A stretch of 64,000 nt of DNA, taken from contig NZ_CP157874.1 of assembly GCF_040214835.1 (NCBI RefSeq), positions 1,244,001 through 1,308,000 on the forward strand. The letters are read 5' to 3'. How positions within the stretch are numbered: position 1 is the first letter of the stretch; every line of letters begins with the position of its first letter. The position numbers and the translations under genes were made by a program. Positions 9,177-18,308 of this stretch are shown one piece after another. This stretch comes from Pseudomonas asiatica. Lineage in GTDB: Bacteria; Pseudomonadota; Gammaproteobacteria; Pseudomonadales; Pseudomonadaceae. The notes under the pieces are model-generated. The model made no database searches and was not told the origin of the DNA. It worked only from the letters and a program-made list of their open reading frames with translations.

Positions 9177-9533
9177 TCAGGCCAGGGCAGCGGCGTACAG
9201 GTCGGGCTTGAAGCCGACCAGGGTACGCGCGCCAAGGTCGAGCACCGGGCGCTTGATCATCGACGGCTGGGCCAGCATCAGCTCGACGGCCTTGGCCTGG
9301 TCGAGGTCGGCCTTGCTGGCGTCGTCCAGCTTGCGGAAGGTGGTGCCGGCACGGTTGAGGATGACTTCCCAGCCGTGTTCGTCGCACCAGCGGTTCAGGC
9401 TGTCACGGTCGATGCCTTGGGCCTTGTAGTCGTGGAATTCGTAGGCGATGGCCTGGTCTTCGAGCCAGGTACGTGCCTTTTTCATGGTGTCACAGGCTTT
9501 GATGCCGTAGAGCGTGTAGGTCATTGTGTGCAT
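9177..9533 (-). CDS. ArsC/Spx-family (YffB-type) reductase-like protein
   Basis: This thioredoxin-fold protein of the ArsC/Spx/YffB superfamily has 118 aa. The single N-terminal cysteine is C14 in GIKACDTMKKA. Members such as YffB are glutathione-dependent reductases of unsettled substrate, and a true arsenate reductase role is not supported because there is no ars operon here. The start could be 9533 or an in-frame ATG at 9524; neither has a strong ribosome binding site. It is the first gene of a likely arsC-like/dapD operon. Confidence 0.85.
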   Translation of the reverse strand: MHTMTYTLYGIKACDTMKKARTWLEDQAIAYEFHDYKAQGIDRDSLNRWCDEHGWEVILNRAGTTFRKLDDASKADLDQAKAVELMLAQPSMIKRPVLDLGARTLVGFKPDLYAAALA

Positions 9534-9650
9534 TGGGGATCACAGGCTGCCCCAATCTCTCCGTTTTCCGATTTCAGTCGCGGGATTATGCGGGAACGAT
9601 CCTCGCGGCGCCACGCCCGTGGCGCCCATGTTTACTGATCAAGGTATGTC

Positions 9651-9950
9651 TCAAGCGACCAGGCGCTGTACCGAACCGATGATCTCATCACCGTGTTGCT
9701 GTTCGGCGGTGCGCAGATCGAAGGCGGTCTGCAGGTTGAGCCAGAACTCGGGGGTGGTGTCCAGGCAGATGGACAGGCGCAGCGCCATGTCGGCGGAAAC
9801 ACCGCCCCGTTCACGCAGGATGTTGTTGACGGTTGGCGTGGCAACGCCTAGCGCCCGGGCCAGTGCCGCGGCGCTGAAACCCATTTCTTTCTGGAAGTCC
9901 TCACGCAGGACTTCTCCGGGATGAATCGGACGCATACCGTTCTTGAGCAT
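9651..9950 (-). CDS. graA: Antitoxin GraA (HigA family)
   Basis: GraA is the antitoxin of the chromosomal GraTA pair known from P. putida; it neutralises GraT and represses the operon. It is a HigA-type XRE/Cro protein of 99 aa with the VAPI-like N-terminus (RPIHPGEVLREDF) and a helix-turn-helix at about residues 25-60 (LARALGVATPTVNNIL). The start codon lies 8 bases after the graT stop, with a GAGGT ribosome binding site that overlaps the graT stop codon. Toxin first, antitoxin second is the usual higBA order. Confidence 0.93.
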   Translation of the reverse strand: MLKNGMRPIHPGEVLREDFQKEMGFSAAALARALGVATPTVNNILRERGGVSADMALRLSICLDTTPEFWLNLQTAFDLRTAEQQHGDEIIGSVQRLVA

Positions 9951-9958
9951 GATGCACC

Positions 9959-10237
9959 TCAGTGGTAATCGACAATTTCAACGTTAATCGGCCCGTTGTC
10001 GGTCCAGATAAAGCACAGGCGCCATTGGTCATTGACACGGATACTGTGCTGGCCTGCACGGTTGCCGCTCAATGCCTCGAGACGGTTGCCAGGTGGCGAC
10101 CGAAGGTCTCGCAGCTCTGTTGCGGCATCGAGCATGGCCAGTTTGCGTTCCGCAACTGACTTGATATCTGACCAACGCCGTGTCTTTCCATGAGTAAAAA
10201 GTGCTTCCGTGTCGGCACAGCTAAAGCTTCGAATCAT
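9959..10237 (-). CDS. graT: Toxin GraT (HigB/RelE family)
   Basis: GraT is a RelE-superfamily toxin. In P. putida it slows growth, especially in the cold, and affects ribosome biogenesis. The 92-aa protein matches the HigB pattern: the N-terminus IRSF, the basic loop KTRRWSDIKSVAERKL, PPGNRLEALSG, the core NDQWRLCFIW and the C-terminal VEIVDYH. The gene is transcribed from a strong promoter with a palindromic operator upstream. It is the only toxin-antitoxin pair in the window and sits between core genes. It is intact, with no frameshift. Confidence 0.94.
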   Translation of the reverse strand: MIRSFSCADTEALFTHGKTRRWSDIKSVAERKLAMLDAATELRDLRSPPGNRLEALSGNRAGQHSIRVNDQWRLCFIWTDNGPINVEIVDYH

Positions 10238-10248
10238 GAGGCTGAATG

Positions 10249-10299
10249 CTTAACGTTATTCGTTAAGGTTGATTATACGACGGGATTCCAGCAATTCAA
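10249..10299 (-). promoter_or_regulatory. graTA promoter and GraA operator
   Basis: On the minus strand a -35 TTGAAT (10294-10299), a 16-base spacer and a perfect -10 TATAAT (10272-10277) are followed by the palindrome CTTAACG-TTATT-CGTTAAG (10249-10267). The palindrome covers the expected transcription start and ends 11 bases before the graT ATG, so GraA bound there would block initiation. Binding by GraA is inferred from family autoregulation. Confidence 0.75.
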
Positions 10300-10485
10300 G
10301 CCTGATTAGCGCACGATGCTCGCCAACGTCAGTCACGATTGCTGGGTATCATCATGTTACATATTCATCCGCCACCTGCGACTATCGTGCAGCGGCCCCG
10401 AATCCCCCATCGCCGCTAACATATTGTTTCAATGGCGATGTTTCGCCCTGTTGTCGTTTCTGGTTCACAAAGGAAGCTTTCCCGG

Positions 10486-12132
10486 ATGCAGTCCGCCTAC
10501 ACCGTCCTCATCCTGCTGACGCTGGTCAGCGTGTCGAAGCTGGTCGGCCGCATGATTCCGCTGCCCTTGCCGCTGGTACAGATCGCCGCCGGCGCCTTGC
10601 TTGCGTGGCCGACACTGGGCCTGCATGTGGCACTGGACCCCGAGCTGTTCCTGTTCCTGTTCCTGCCGCCGTTGCTGTTCGCCGACGGCTGGCGCATTCC
10701 CAAGCGCGAGTTGTGGCGCATTCGTGGGCCGGTGGTGGCGCTGGCCGTGGGTCTGGTGCTGTTTACCGTGGTCGGGGCCGGTTACTTCATTCACTGGCTG
10801 CTGCCGAGCATCCCGCTGCCCGTGGCCTTCGCCCTGGCCGCAGTGTTGTCGCCAACCGACGCCGTGGCGGTTTCGGCCATTACCCAGGACCGCCTGCCCA
10901 CCCCGCTGATGCACATGCTCCAGGGCGAGGCCCTGATGAACGATGCCTCGGGCCTGGTGACCTTCAAGTTCGCCCTGGCGGCGGCGATCACCGGGGTGTT
11001 CTCGCTGACCGACGCAAGCTTCAGCTTCGTACTGGTCGCCCTGGGCGGCCTGGCGGTGGGCGTGGCCCTGAGCTGGCTGATCGGCCGCCTGCGTGCCTGG
11101 ATGATCGCCCGCGGCTGGGACGACCCGGCCACCCACGTGGTGTTCATGTTGCTGCTGCCGTTCGCTGCCTACGTGCTGGCCGAGCGCCTGGGCGTGTCGG
11201 GCATCCTTTCGGCGGTAGCGGCTGGCATGATGCAGAGCTGGCTCGACCTGCTGCCACGGCAGACCAGCACGCGCCTGCTCAACCGCAGCGTGTGGTCACT
11301 GCTGGAGTTCGCTTTCAACGGCCTGATCTTCCTGCTGCTGGGCCTGCAGTTGCCGGACATCATCAAGGCCGTGGTCAGCCATGAACCCACCGTCTGGCCG
11401 ACCCTGGCCTGGCGCTGCCTGGACGTGGTGGCGATCTTTGTGGCGCTGATCTTGCTGCGGTTCATCTGGGTCCAGAGCATCTGGCGCTCGATCGGTGTGG
11501 TACGCCGCTGGCGCGGCAAGCCGGCGCTGGTGCTGATGCCCACGGCGCGCTCCTGCTGGTTGCTGACCCTGGGTGGTGTGCGCGGTGCGGTCACCCTGGC
11601 CGGTGTGATGTCGATCCCGTTGCTGATGGGAGCAGGCAAGGCCTTCCCGGAGCGTGACCTGCTGATCTTCATTGCGGCCGGGGTGATCCTGCTGTCGTTG
11701 ATCAGTGCCTGTATCGCGTTGCCGCTGTTGCTGCGCGGGGTGACCAAGAGCCCGGACGAGCGCTTGCACCAGGAGGTGCAGGAGGCCTGGCGACGCACGG
11801 CCGAGGCGGCGATCCATGCGCTGGAGGCAGAGGAAGTGATCGACAGCAATGCGCCGCAGGATGCCGCGCAGGCGACCCTGGCGACCGAGTTGAAGGCGCG
11901 CTTGATGGCGGAATACCGCGATGAGCTGGATAGCTACAACGACAGTGCCGAGGCCAAGGCGCTGGCCGAGCAGATGGACCTGCTGGAGCGGCGTTTGCGC
12001 TTGCGGGCGCTGCGGGCGCAGCGGCTGGAGCTGTATGAGCTGCATCGCCAGCATCTGGTGGGGGATGAAGTGGTGCGGCAGGTGCTGGGTGAGCTGGATA
12101 TGAGTGAAGCGAACCTAGGGTCAGTCAGGTAG
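10486..12132 (+). CDS. CPA1-family Na+/H+ antiporter (NhaP/YjcE-like)
   Basis: This inner-membrane cation/proton antiporter has 548 aa. About 12 hydrophobic segments fill residues 5-420. The CPA1 signatures are present: LSPTDAVAVSAI (T124, D125) and the ion-binding Asn-Asp pair N152-D153 in GEALMNDASG. The last ~125 residues form a charged, coiled-coil-like cytosolic tail. The start at 10486 is preferred over upstream in-frame codons because AGGAAG lies at a good distance before it and the first helix begins right after. The gene is divergent from graTA. Ion specificity cannot be told from sequence. Confidence 0.88.
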   Translation: MQSAYTVLILLTLVSVSKLVGRMIPLPLPLVQIAAGALLAWPTLGLHVALDPELFLFLFLPPLLFADGWRIPKRELWRIRGPVVALAVGLVLFTVVGAGYFIHWLLPSIPLPVAFALAAVLSPTDAVAVSAITQDRLPTPLMHMLQGEALMNDASGLVTFKFALAAAITGVFSLTDASFSFVLVALGGLAVGVALSWLIGRLRAWMIARGWDDPATHVVFMLLLPFAAYVLAERLGVSGILSAVAAGMMQSWLDLLPRQTSTRLLNRSVWSLLEFAFNGLIFLLLGLQLPDIIKAVVSHEPTVWPTLAWRCLDVVAIFVALILLRFIWVQSIWRSIGVVRRWRGKPALVLMPTARSCWLLTLGGVRGAVTLAGVMSIPLLMGAGKAFPERDLLIFIAAGVILLSLISACIALPLLLRGVTKSPDERLHQEVQEAWRRTAEAAIHALEAEEVIDSNAPQDAAQATLATELKARLMAEYRDELDSYNDSAEAKALAEQMDLLERRLRLRALRAQRLELYELHRQHLVGDEVVRQVLGELDMSEANLGSVR

Positions 12133-12138
12133 ACCGCA

Positions 12139-12244
12139 GGGGGCCGCTTTGCGGCCCTGTGGGAGCGGGTTTACCCGCGAATCAGGCGATGCGGTGCATG
12201 GCACCGGCTGTGCCGGTGTTCGCGGGTAAACCCGCTCCTACAGG
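12139..12244. repeat. REP pair, type B (inverted)
   Basis: A type B unit (GTGGGAGCGGGTTTACCCGC) and its inverse (CGCGGGTAAACCCGCTCC) flank a CACCGGCTGTGCCGGTG hairpin. The array sits between the convergent 3' ends of the antiporter gene and dapC. Confidence 0.8.
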
Positions 12245-12283
12245 TACTGCACAACACTCGAGAGTTGTACGGCCCCTGTCGAA

Positions 12284-13480
12284 TCAGCGGTTTTGCAGGA
12301 ACTCGCGAATCCGCTCCGCCGCCTCGATGCACTCGGCCAGCGGTGCAACCAGTGCCATGCGCACGCGCCCGGCGCCCGGGTTCACGCCATCCACTTCGCG
12401 CGACAGGTACGACCCCGGCACCACCGTCACATGCTGGGCCTCGAACAGGTCGCGGGTGAACTCGGCATCGCCGCCGGGTACCTTGGCCCACAGGTAGAAG
12501 CTGCCATCCGGTCGCTGCACGTCCAGCACCGGCTGCAGGATATCCAGCACGGCATCGTACTTGGCGCGGTACTGGTCGCGGTTCTCGCGCACATGCGCCT
12601 CGTCCTGCCAGGCAGCGATGCTGGCCAGCTGGGTTTGTACCGGCATGGCGCAACCGTGATAGGTACGGTACAGCAGGAACGGCTTGATGATCTCGGCGTC
12701 ACCGGCGACGAAGCCCGAGCGCAGGCCCGGCAGGTTGGAGCGCTTGGACAGGCTGTGGAATACCACGCAGCGCTTGAAGTCGTTGCGGCCCAGTTCCGCA
12801 CAGGCAGTCAGCAGGCCTGGTGGCGGGGCATCCTCGTCGAAGTACAGCTCGCTGTAGCACTCGTCGGCGGCAATCACGAAGTCGTGCTCGTCGGCCAGGG
12901 CAATCAGCTTCTTCAGGGTGTCCATCGGCACCAGTGCGCCGGTGGGGTTGCCCGGCGAGCACAGGAACAGGATCTGGCAACGCTTCCACACTTCAGCCGG
13001 CACGGCGTCGAAGTCGGGGTTGAAACCGTTGCTTTCCAGGCACGGCAGGTAGTGCGGGGTGGCACCGGCCAGCAGCGCTGCGCCTTCGTAGATCTGGTAG
13101 AACGGGTTGGGGCTGACCACCAGGCCGTCATCGGCGCGGTTGACCACGGCCTGGGTGAAGGCGAACAGCGCTTCACGGGTACCGTTGACCGGCAGGATGT
13201 GGCGGTCGGCATCCAGCCATCCGGCCGGTACGCCGAAGCGCCGCTCGCACCACTGGCCGATGGCCTGGCGCAGGGCGGGCAGGCCGATGGTGCTCGGGTA
13301 CACCGCCAGCTTGTCGAGGTTGTCGGCCATGGCCTGGGCGACGAACGCCGGCGATTCGTGCTTCGGCTCACCGATCGACAGGGCGATGGCGCGCTTGTCC
13401 GCCGCAGGTGCAACGCTGCCCAGCAGGGCGCGAAGTTTCTCGAACGGGTAGGGCTGAAGCTGGGTCAAGGCATGGTTCAT
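12284..13480 (-). CDS. dapC: Succinyldiaminopimelate transaminase
   Basis: DapC converts N-succinyl-2-amino-6-oxopimelate to N-succinyl-LL-DAP with glutamate as amino donor, between DapD and DapE. It is a fold-type I PLP aminotransferase of 398 aa. The SPGNPTG motif is at 175-181, the PLP-phenol aspartate is in AADECYSEL (D206), and the PLP lysine is K246 in HSLSKRSN. It lies 30 bases after glnD and is the last gene of a map-glnD-dapC transcript. The assignment to DapC rather than another class I aminotransferase rests on the gene order shared with other Pseudomonas. Confidence 0.9.
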   Translation of the reverse strand: MNHALTQLQPYPFEKLRALLGSVAPAADKRAIALSIGEPKHESPAFVAQAMADNLDKLAVYPSTIGLPALRQAIGQWCERRFGVPAGWLDADRHILPVNGTREALFAFTQAVVNRADDGLVVSPNPFYQIYEGAALLAGATPHYLPCLESNGFNPDFDAVPAEVWKRCQILFLCSPGNPTGALVPMDTLKKLIALADEHDFVIAADECYSELYFDEDAPPPGLLTACAELGRNDFKRCVVFHSLSKRSNLPGLRSGFVAGDAEIIKPFLLYRTYHGCAMPVQTQLASIAAWQDEAHVRENRDQYRAKYDAVLDILQPVLDVQRPDGSFYLWAKVPGGDAEFTRDLFEAQHVTVVPGSYLSREVDGVNPGAGRVRMALVAPLAECIEAAERIREFLQNR

Positions 13481-13510
13481 CGGCGCAAGGTCTCGTCAAT
13501 CGTCTAGTCG

Positions 13511-16213
13511 TTAAAAGGTCACGCGGGTGGGGCTGGCATCGCTGGCCTGGCCGGCCTGCAGCTGCTGGACGATGGCCTCCTGCAGTCGGCTGCACAGCTG
13601 TGGGTCGGACAGCGGCTGGTTGTCGGCATCGGTGATGAAGAACACGTCTTCCACCCGCTCGCCAAGGGTGGCGATCTTGGCGTTCTGCAGCGACAGGTCG
13701 AACTCCAGGAAGATTCGCCCCAGCCGGGCCAGCAGGCCTGGGCGGTCGGGCGCGGTGATTTCGAGGATGGTCACCGGCCGCTGGGCATCGTTGAGGATGG
13801 TCACCTGTGGCGGGAAGTCGAAGTGCTTGAGCTGGCGCGGTACCCGGCGCTGGATGATGGTCGGGTAGTCCTCGGGGTTGCGCAGCGCTTCGGTCAGGCC
13901 GTCGCGAATCTGCTTGACCCGCTGCGGGTTGTCGCCGATCGAGCCGCCGTCGTTGTCCAGCACGATGTAGGTGTCGAGGGTGAACTGGCTGCTCGAGGTG
14001 ATGATTCGCGCGTCATGAATGTTCAGGTTCAGCTGCGACATGGCCGCCACCGTCACGGCGAAGAAGTCGTGCTGGTCGGGGGCATAGATGAAGATCTGCG
14101 TGCCACCCTCGAACTCGCGCTGGGTGGTTTCCTTGATCAGCACCAGCGGCCCGCCATCGGCCGGCTGCTGGAGGATCGCGTCACTGTGCCAGGCCACGTC
14201 GGCGGCGGTGTGCTTGAGGAAGTAGTCATCGCCCAGCTGCGACCACAGCTGCTCGACGTCGTCCGGGTCGGTGCCTTCGCGCACCAGGATATCCAGCGCC
14301 GCCGATTGGGTCTGGCGAATCTGCTCCTCGCGGTCCAGCGGGTTTTCCAGGCCACGGCGCAGGGCGCGCTTGGTCTCGGTGTACAGCTGGCGCAGCAGGC
14401 TGGCGCGCCAAGAATTCCACAGACTGGGGTTGGTGGCGTTGATATCGGCCACGGTCAGCACGTACAGGTAGTCCAGGCGTGTCTCGTCGCCCACGTGCAG
14501 GGCAAAATCGTTGATCACCTGAGGGTCGGACAGGTCCTTGCGCTGGGCGGTGGTCGACATCACCAGGTGGTTCTGCACCAGCCAGACGATCAGCCGGCTG
14601 TCCCAGGCCGGCAACTGGTGGCGCTCGCAGAACTTCTGCGCATCCACGGCGCCCAGCTCGGAATGGTCGCCCTGGCGGCCCTTGCCGATGTCGTGGTACA
14701 GGCCGGCCAGGTAGATCAGTTCGGGCTTGGGCAGGCGGCCCATGAGCTTGCTGGCCAGCGGGAATTTTTCGGACACCGGCGTGTATTGCAGCTTGCGCAG
14801 GTGCTTGATGAGGTTGAGGGTGTGCGCATCGACCGTATAGATGTGGAACAGATCATGCTGCATCTGCCCGACGATCAGGCCGAACTCCGGCAGGTAGCGA
14901 CCGAGGATGCCGTAGCGGTTCATCCGCCGCAGGTTGCGGTGGATGCCGATTTCGCACTTGAACAGCTCGATGAACAGGCTGGTGTTGCGGATATCGGTGC
15001 GGAAGGTATCGTCGATCAGGTGCCGGTGCTCGCGCAGCAGCCGCACGGTATCGGCGCGTACGCCCTTGATCTCGGGGTGCTGGGCCATCAGCACGAAGAT
15101 TTCCAGCATGGCGAACGGCGTGCGCTTGAACACGTTCGGCCTGGCCGCTTCTATGTAGCCGTCATGCAGGCGGAAGCGCGCGTTCAGCGGCTGGGTGGTG
15201 CCGCTGTCGTCATCGGCGAGGATGACCTCCTCGAAGTGCTGGATGATCAGGTCGCACAGCTGGCTGATGCTCATCACCACCCGGTAGTACTGCTGCATGA
15301 ACTGCTCGATCGCCCGCTTGGGGTTGTCGTCGCTGTAGCCCAGCAGCGCGGCGATGCTGCGCTGGTGGTCGAACAGCAGGCGGTCCTCGGCGCGCCCGGC
15401 CAGCATGTGCAAGGCGTAGCGCACCCTCCACAGGAAGTCCTGGGACGAGGCCAGCAGCTCGTTCTCGCTTTCCAGCAGGAAACCTTCGCCGGCCAGCGCG
15501 TGCAGGTTGAGGGTGCCGTACTGGCGGCGGGCCACCCACAGCACTGTCTGGATGTCGCGCAGGCCGCCGGGTGAACCTTTCACATTGGGTTCGAGGTTGT
15601 ACTCGGTGTCGTTGTACTTGTGGTGGCGGGCCTTGAGTTCGGCTCGCTTGGCCAGGAAGAAGTCCTTGCTCGGCCACATGTGCGCAGTGCTGGTCACCTC
15701 CAGCATGCGCTGGCGCAGGGCCTCGGGGCCGGCAATGGTGCGGCTTTCCATCAGGTTGGTGATGACCGTCAGGTCGGCACGGGCCTGCTCGGCGCACTCG
15801 TCGACGGTGCGCACGCTCTGGCCCACTTCCAGGCCGATGTCCCACAGCAGGGTGAGAAACCGCTCGATGGCATCGCGATACTGCTCGTGTTCGGCAGCAC
15901 CCAGCAGGATCAGCAGGTCGATGTCCGAATGCGGGTGCAGCTCACCGCGCCCGTAGCCACCCACCGCGACCAGGGCGATGCCGCTCTGGTCGCCCCAGTC
16001 GAACTGGTTCCAGGCCTGTTGCAGGATGTTGTCGACGAGCCAGGCGCGGGCCTCGATCAGTGGGCGGATTTCGCAGCCACTGCGGAAACGCTTGTCGAGC
16101 ACCTCGCCGGCCTGGCGGATGGCTTTCTTGAAGGCGGCGATGGGGCTCGCCTTGAGGGCCAGTTCCGCCTGGAACTGGCCGCGGTCGAACAGCTCGGGGT
16201 CCACCTGGGGCAT
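13511..16213 (-). CDS. glnD: Bifunctional uridylyltransferase/uridylyl-removing enzyme GlnD
   Basis: GlnD senses glutamine and adds or removes UMP on the PII protein, setting the nitrogen-status signal. Domains in order: a nucleotidyltransferase with the [16 protein letters not shown] signature (85-100, D97 and D99), a PII-uridylyltransferase helical region, an HD hydrolase domain (H507-D508 in [13 protein letters not shown]), and two C-terminal ACT domains (about 705-785 and 815-890). The 900-aa length is normal. An AGGA ribosome binding site precedes the ATG. It lies 42 bases after map. Confidence 0.96.
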   Translation of the reverse strand: MPQVDPELFDRGQFQAELALKASPIAAFKKAIRQAGEVLDKRFRSGCEIRPLIEARAWLVDNILQQAWNQFDWGDQSGIALVAVGGYGRGELHPHSDIDLLILLGAAEHEQYRDAIERFLTLLWDIGLEVGQSVRTVDECAEQARADLTVITNLMESRTIAGPEALRQRMLEVTSTAHMWPSKDFFLAKRAELKARHHKYNDTEYNLEPNVKGSPGGLRDIQTVLWVARRQYGTLNLHALAGEGFLLESENELLASSQDFLWRVRYALHMLAGRAEDRLLFDHQRSIAALLGYSDDNPKRAIEQFMQQYYRVVMSISQLCDLIIQHFEEVILADDDSGTTQPLNARFRLHDGYIEAARPNVFKRTPFAMLEIFVLMAQHPEIKGVRADTVRLLREHRHLIDDTFRTDIRNTSLFIELFKCEIGIHRNLRRMNRYGILGRYLPEFGLIVGQMQHDLFHIYTVDAHTLNLIKHLRKLQYTPVSEKFPLASKLMGRLPKPELIYLAGLYHDIGKGRQGDHSELGAVDAQKFCERHQLPAWDSRLIVWLVQNHLVMSTTAQRKDLSDPQVINDFALHVGDETRLDYLYVLTVADINATNPSLWNSWRASLLRQLYTETKRALRRGLENPLDREEQIRQTQSAALDILVREGTDPDDVEQLWSQLGDDYFLKHTAADVAWHSDAILQQPADGGPLVLIKETTQREFEGGTQIFIYAPDQHDFFAVTVAAMSQLNLNIHDARIITSSSQFTLDTYIVLDNDGGSIGDNPQRVKQIRDGLTEALRNPEDYPTIIQRRVPRQLKHFDFPPQVTILNDAQRPVTILEITAPDRPGLLARLGRIFLEFDLSLQNAKIATLGERVEDVFFITDADNQPLSDPQLCSRLQEAIVQQLQAGQASDASPTRVTF

Positions 16214-16255
16214 CGCGTCACGTTCCTGTCGTGGGGGTGGCCTGTGGGAGTGCGG

Positions 16256-17038
16256 TCAGGCCGAGGTGCGCGGGATGGTGTCGTCCTTGCGCAGGGTGAA
16301 GATCTCGTAGCCGGTCGCGGTCACCACCAGGGTGTGCTCCCACTGGGCCGAGAGCTTGCGGTCCTTGGTGATGGCGGTCCAGCCGTCGCCCAGCACCTTG
16401 GTGTCGGCCTTGCCCTGGTTGATCATCGGCTCGATGGTGAAGGTCATGCCTTCCTTCAGCTCCATGCCGGTGCCAGCGCGGCCGTAGTGCAGGATCTGCG
16501 GCTCTTCGTGGAACACCTTGCCAATGCCGTGGCCGCAGAACTCGCGCACCACCGAGAAGCCGTTCTTTTCAGCGTGCTTCTGGATCACTTCGCCGATGTC
16601 GCCCAGGCGGCAGCCCGGCTTGACCAGTTCGATGGCCTTGTACATGCACTCCTGGGTGACCTTGGACAGGCGCTCGGCCCATACCGGCACGGTGCCGACG
16701 TGGAACATGCGGCTGGTGTCGCCGTGGTAGCCGTCCTTGATCACGGTGACGTCGATGTTCAGCGTGTCACCGTCCTTGAGCGGCTTGTCGTTGGGGATGC
16801 CGTGGCAGACCACATGGTTGATCGAGGTGCAGATCGACTTCGGGTAGCCCTTGTAGTTGAGCGGTGCCGGGATGGCCTGCTGGACGTTGACGATGTAGTC
16901 GTGGCACAGGCGGTCCAGCTCTTCGGTGGTGACACCGGGCTTGACGTGTTCCTCGATCATTTCCAGCACGTCGGCGGCCAGGCGGCCAGCGATGCGCATC
17001 TTCTCGATGTCTTCTGCGGTCTTGATGGTGACGGTCAT
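16256..17038 (-). CDS. map: Methionine aminopeptidase type I
   Basis: Map removes the N-terminal methionine from nascent proteins. All five metal ligands are in place: D96, D107, H170, E203 and E234, each one position below the E. coli numbering. The length is 260 aa. The start at 17038 gives the standard N-terminus (MTVTIKTAEDIEKMRIAG); an in-frame codon 24 bases upstream would add residues not seen in the family. The gene is divergent from rpsB, a common arrangement. It heads the map-glnD-dapC run. Confidence 0.95.
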   Translation of the reverse strand: MTVTIKTAEDIEKMRIAGRLAADVLEMIEEHVKPGVTTEELDRLCHDYIVNVQQAIPAPLNYKGYPKSICTSINHVVCHGIPNDKPLKDGDTLNIDVTVIKDGYHGDTSRMFHVGTVPVWAERLSKVTQECMYKAIELVKPGCRLGDIGEVIQKHAEKNGFSVVREFCGHGIGKVFHEEPQILHYGRAGTGMELKEGMTFTIEPMINQGKADTKVLGDGWTAITKDRKLSAQWEHTLVVTATGYEIFTLRKDDTIPRTSA

Positions 17039-17053
17039 TACAGGCTCTCTACA

Positions 17054-17095
17054 GCGCCGCATGCGGCGCGAACAAACGGGAAAGGCCGGATTCTA
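17054..17095 (-). promoter_or_regulatory. map promoter -10 and leader palindrome
   Basis: On the minus strand TAGAAT (17090-17095) is a good -10 element for map. Downstream of it lies the perfect 16-base palindrome GCGCCGCATGCGGCGC (17054-17069), which would form a stable hairpin in the map leader 15 bases before the ATG. No clear -35 is seen. Confidence 0.45.
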
Positions 17096-17236
17096 GCAGA
17101 GCAGGGCGCCGATCGGTCGGGATAAAGGCGGCCATGCTGCTGTCTACAGCTGGCATTCTGGCGCGAAAGCCGGGGTGCTGCAAAAACCGCTGACGGACGC
17201 AACAGTATCCGGGTTCCGTTCGGCCGCGGTCTGTGG

Positions 17237-17244
17237 TATAAAAT
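17237..17244 (+). promoter_or_regulatory. Probable rpsB promoter -10 element
   Basis: TATAAAAT lies about 140 bases before the rpsB ATG, in the 346-base gap between divergent map and rpsB. The start site would be near 17250, giving a long leader that contains the S2-binding element. Confidence 0.55.
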
Positions 17245-17299
17245 GCGCCGCTTTCGGGGACGACCCCGTCAGCACTTAACCCACACACGTGTCGACACG

Positions 17300-17384
17300 A
17301 TGACCTGGGTGCCCCGAGTTGCAGAATTCGCGGGTTGGTCATTGGGATACGTGGAGGCCCAACCCGACTTATCAAGGAACTATC
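17300..17384 (+). promoter_or_regulatory. rpsB leader, S2 autoregulatory element (t44 RNA-like)
   Basis: The leader contains GGGATACGTGGAGGC (17344-17358) shortly before the ribosome binding site AAGGA. From memory, the same block is conserved in the E. coli rpsB leader, where S2 represses rpsB-tsf translation and which Rfam lists as t44. A GTTGCAGAATTC block lies upstream at about 17319. Function here is inferred from that conservation. Confidence 0.65.
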
Positions 17385-18122
17385 ATGTCCCAAGTCAACA
17401 TGCGCGATATGCTGAAGGCCGGTGTGCACTTCGGCCACCAGACCCGTTACTGGAACCCGAAAATGGGCAAGTACATTTTCGGCGCGCGTAACAAGATCCA
17501 CATCGTCAACCTGGAAAAAACCCTGCCAATGTTCAACGACGCTCTGTCGTTCGTAGAGCGCCTGGCCCAGGGCAAGAACAAGATCCTGTTCGTCGGCACC
17601 AAGCGTTCCGCCGGCAAGATCGTCGCCGAGCAAGCTGCTCGTTGCGGTTCGCCGTACGTTGACCACCGTTGGTTGGGCGGCATGCTGACCAACTACAAGA
17701 CCATCCGCGCTTCGATCAAGCGGCTGCGCGACCTGGAAACCCAGGCCGAAGACGGCACTTTCGCCAAGCTGACCAAGAAAGAAGCCCTGATGCGCTCCCG
17801 CGACCTGGAAAAACTGGATCGCAGCCTGGGCGGCATCAAGGACATGGGCGGTCTGCCAGACGCTCTGTTCGTTATCGACGTTGATCACGAGCGCATCGCG
17901 ATCACCGAAGCCAACAAGCTGGGCATCCCGGTTATCGGCGTTGTCGATACCAACAGCAGCCCGGAAGGTGTTGACTACATCATCCCAGGTAACGATGACG
18001 CCATCCGCGCTATCGAGCTGTACATGACTTCGATGGCTGACGCAGTCATCCGCGGCCGTAACAACGTTGCCGGCGGCACCGAAGTTTACGCTGAAGAAGC
18101 GGCTGCACCTGCTGCCGAGTAA
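17385..18122 (+). CDS. rpsB: 30S ribosomal protein S2
   Basis: S2 binds the 30S body-head junction and is needed for S1 attachment. The sequence ([18 protein letters not shown] and onward) is a standard S2 of 245 aa. The start at 17385 has AAGGA seven bases upstream; the longer reading frame from 17319 lies in the regulatory leader and is not coding. It is cotranscribed with tsf but separated from it by a terminator-like hairpin. Confidence 0.98.
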
Positions 18123-18148
18123 TTAGACGCTAGCGTCGACTTGGCACG

Positions 18149-18176
18149 CAAAAAGGGGGCTCTGCCCCCTTTTTGC
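18149..18176 (+). terminator. Terminator/attenuator between rpsB and tsf
   Basis: The stem GGGGGC-TCT-GCCCCC is flanked by an A run before and five Ts after, a textbook intrinsic terminator, symmetrical enough to work in both directions. It probably reduces readthrough from rpsB into tsf. Confidence 0.75.
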
Positions 18177-18308
18177 CACCTTGAAATCCTGCTGTCAGCA
18201 TCGGCCCCGCATCATGGGCTCGCTGAGATAAACACAGCGGATTTGCAGAATTGAACGCCCGTGACGAACGGGTGGAATGGTTGAAAAACTTTCCAAGAGG
18301 ATTTTGAA

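Noticed and set aside
9177..9533. Arsenate reductase of an arsenic resistance operon
   Set aside because: No arsR, arsB or arsH nearby. The protein is the YffB/Spx-like type found next to dapD.
17049..17888. A 279-codon minus-strand frame across the map-rpsB gap and rpsB
   Set aside because: It covers the rpsB leader and coding region in antisense and has no domain.
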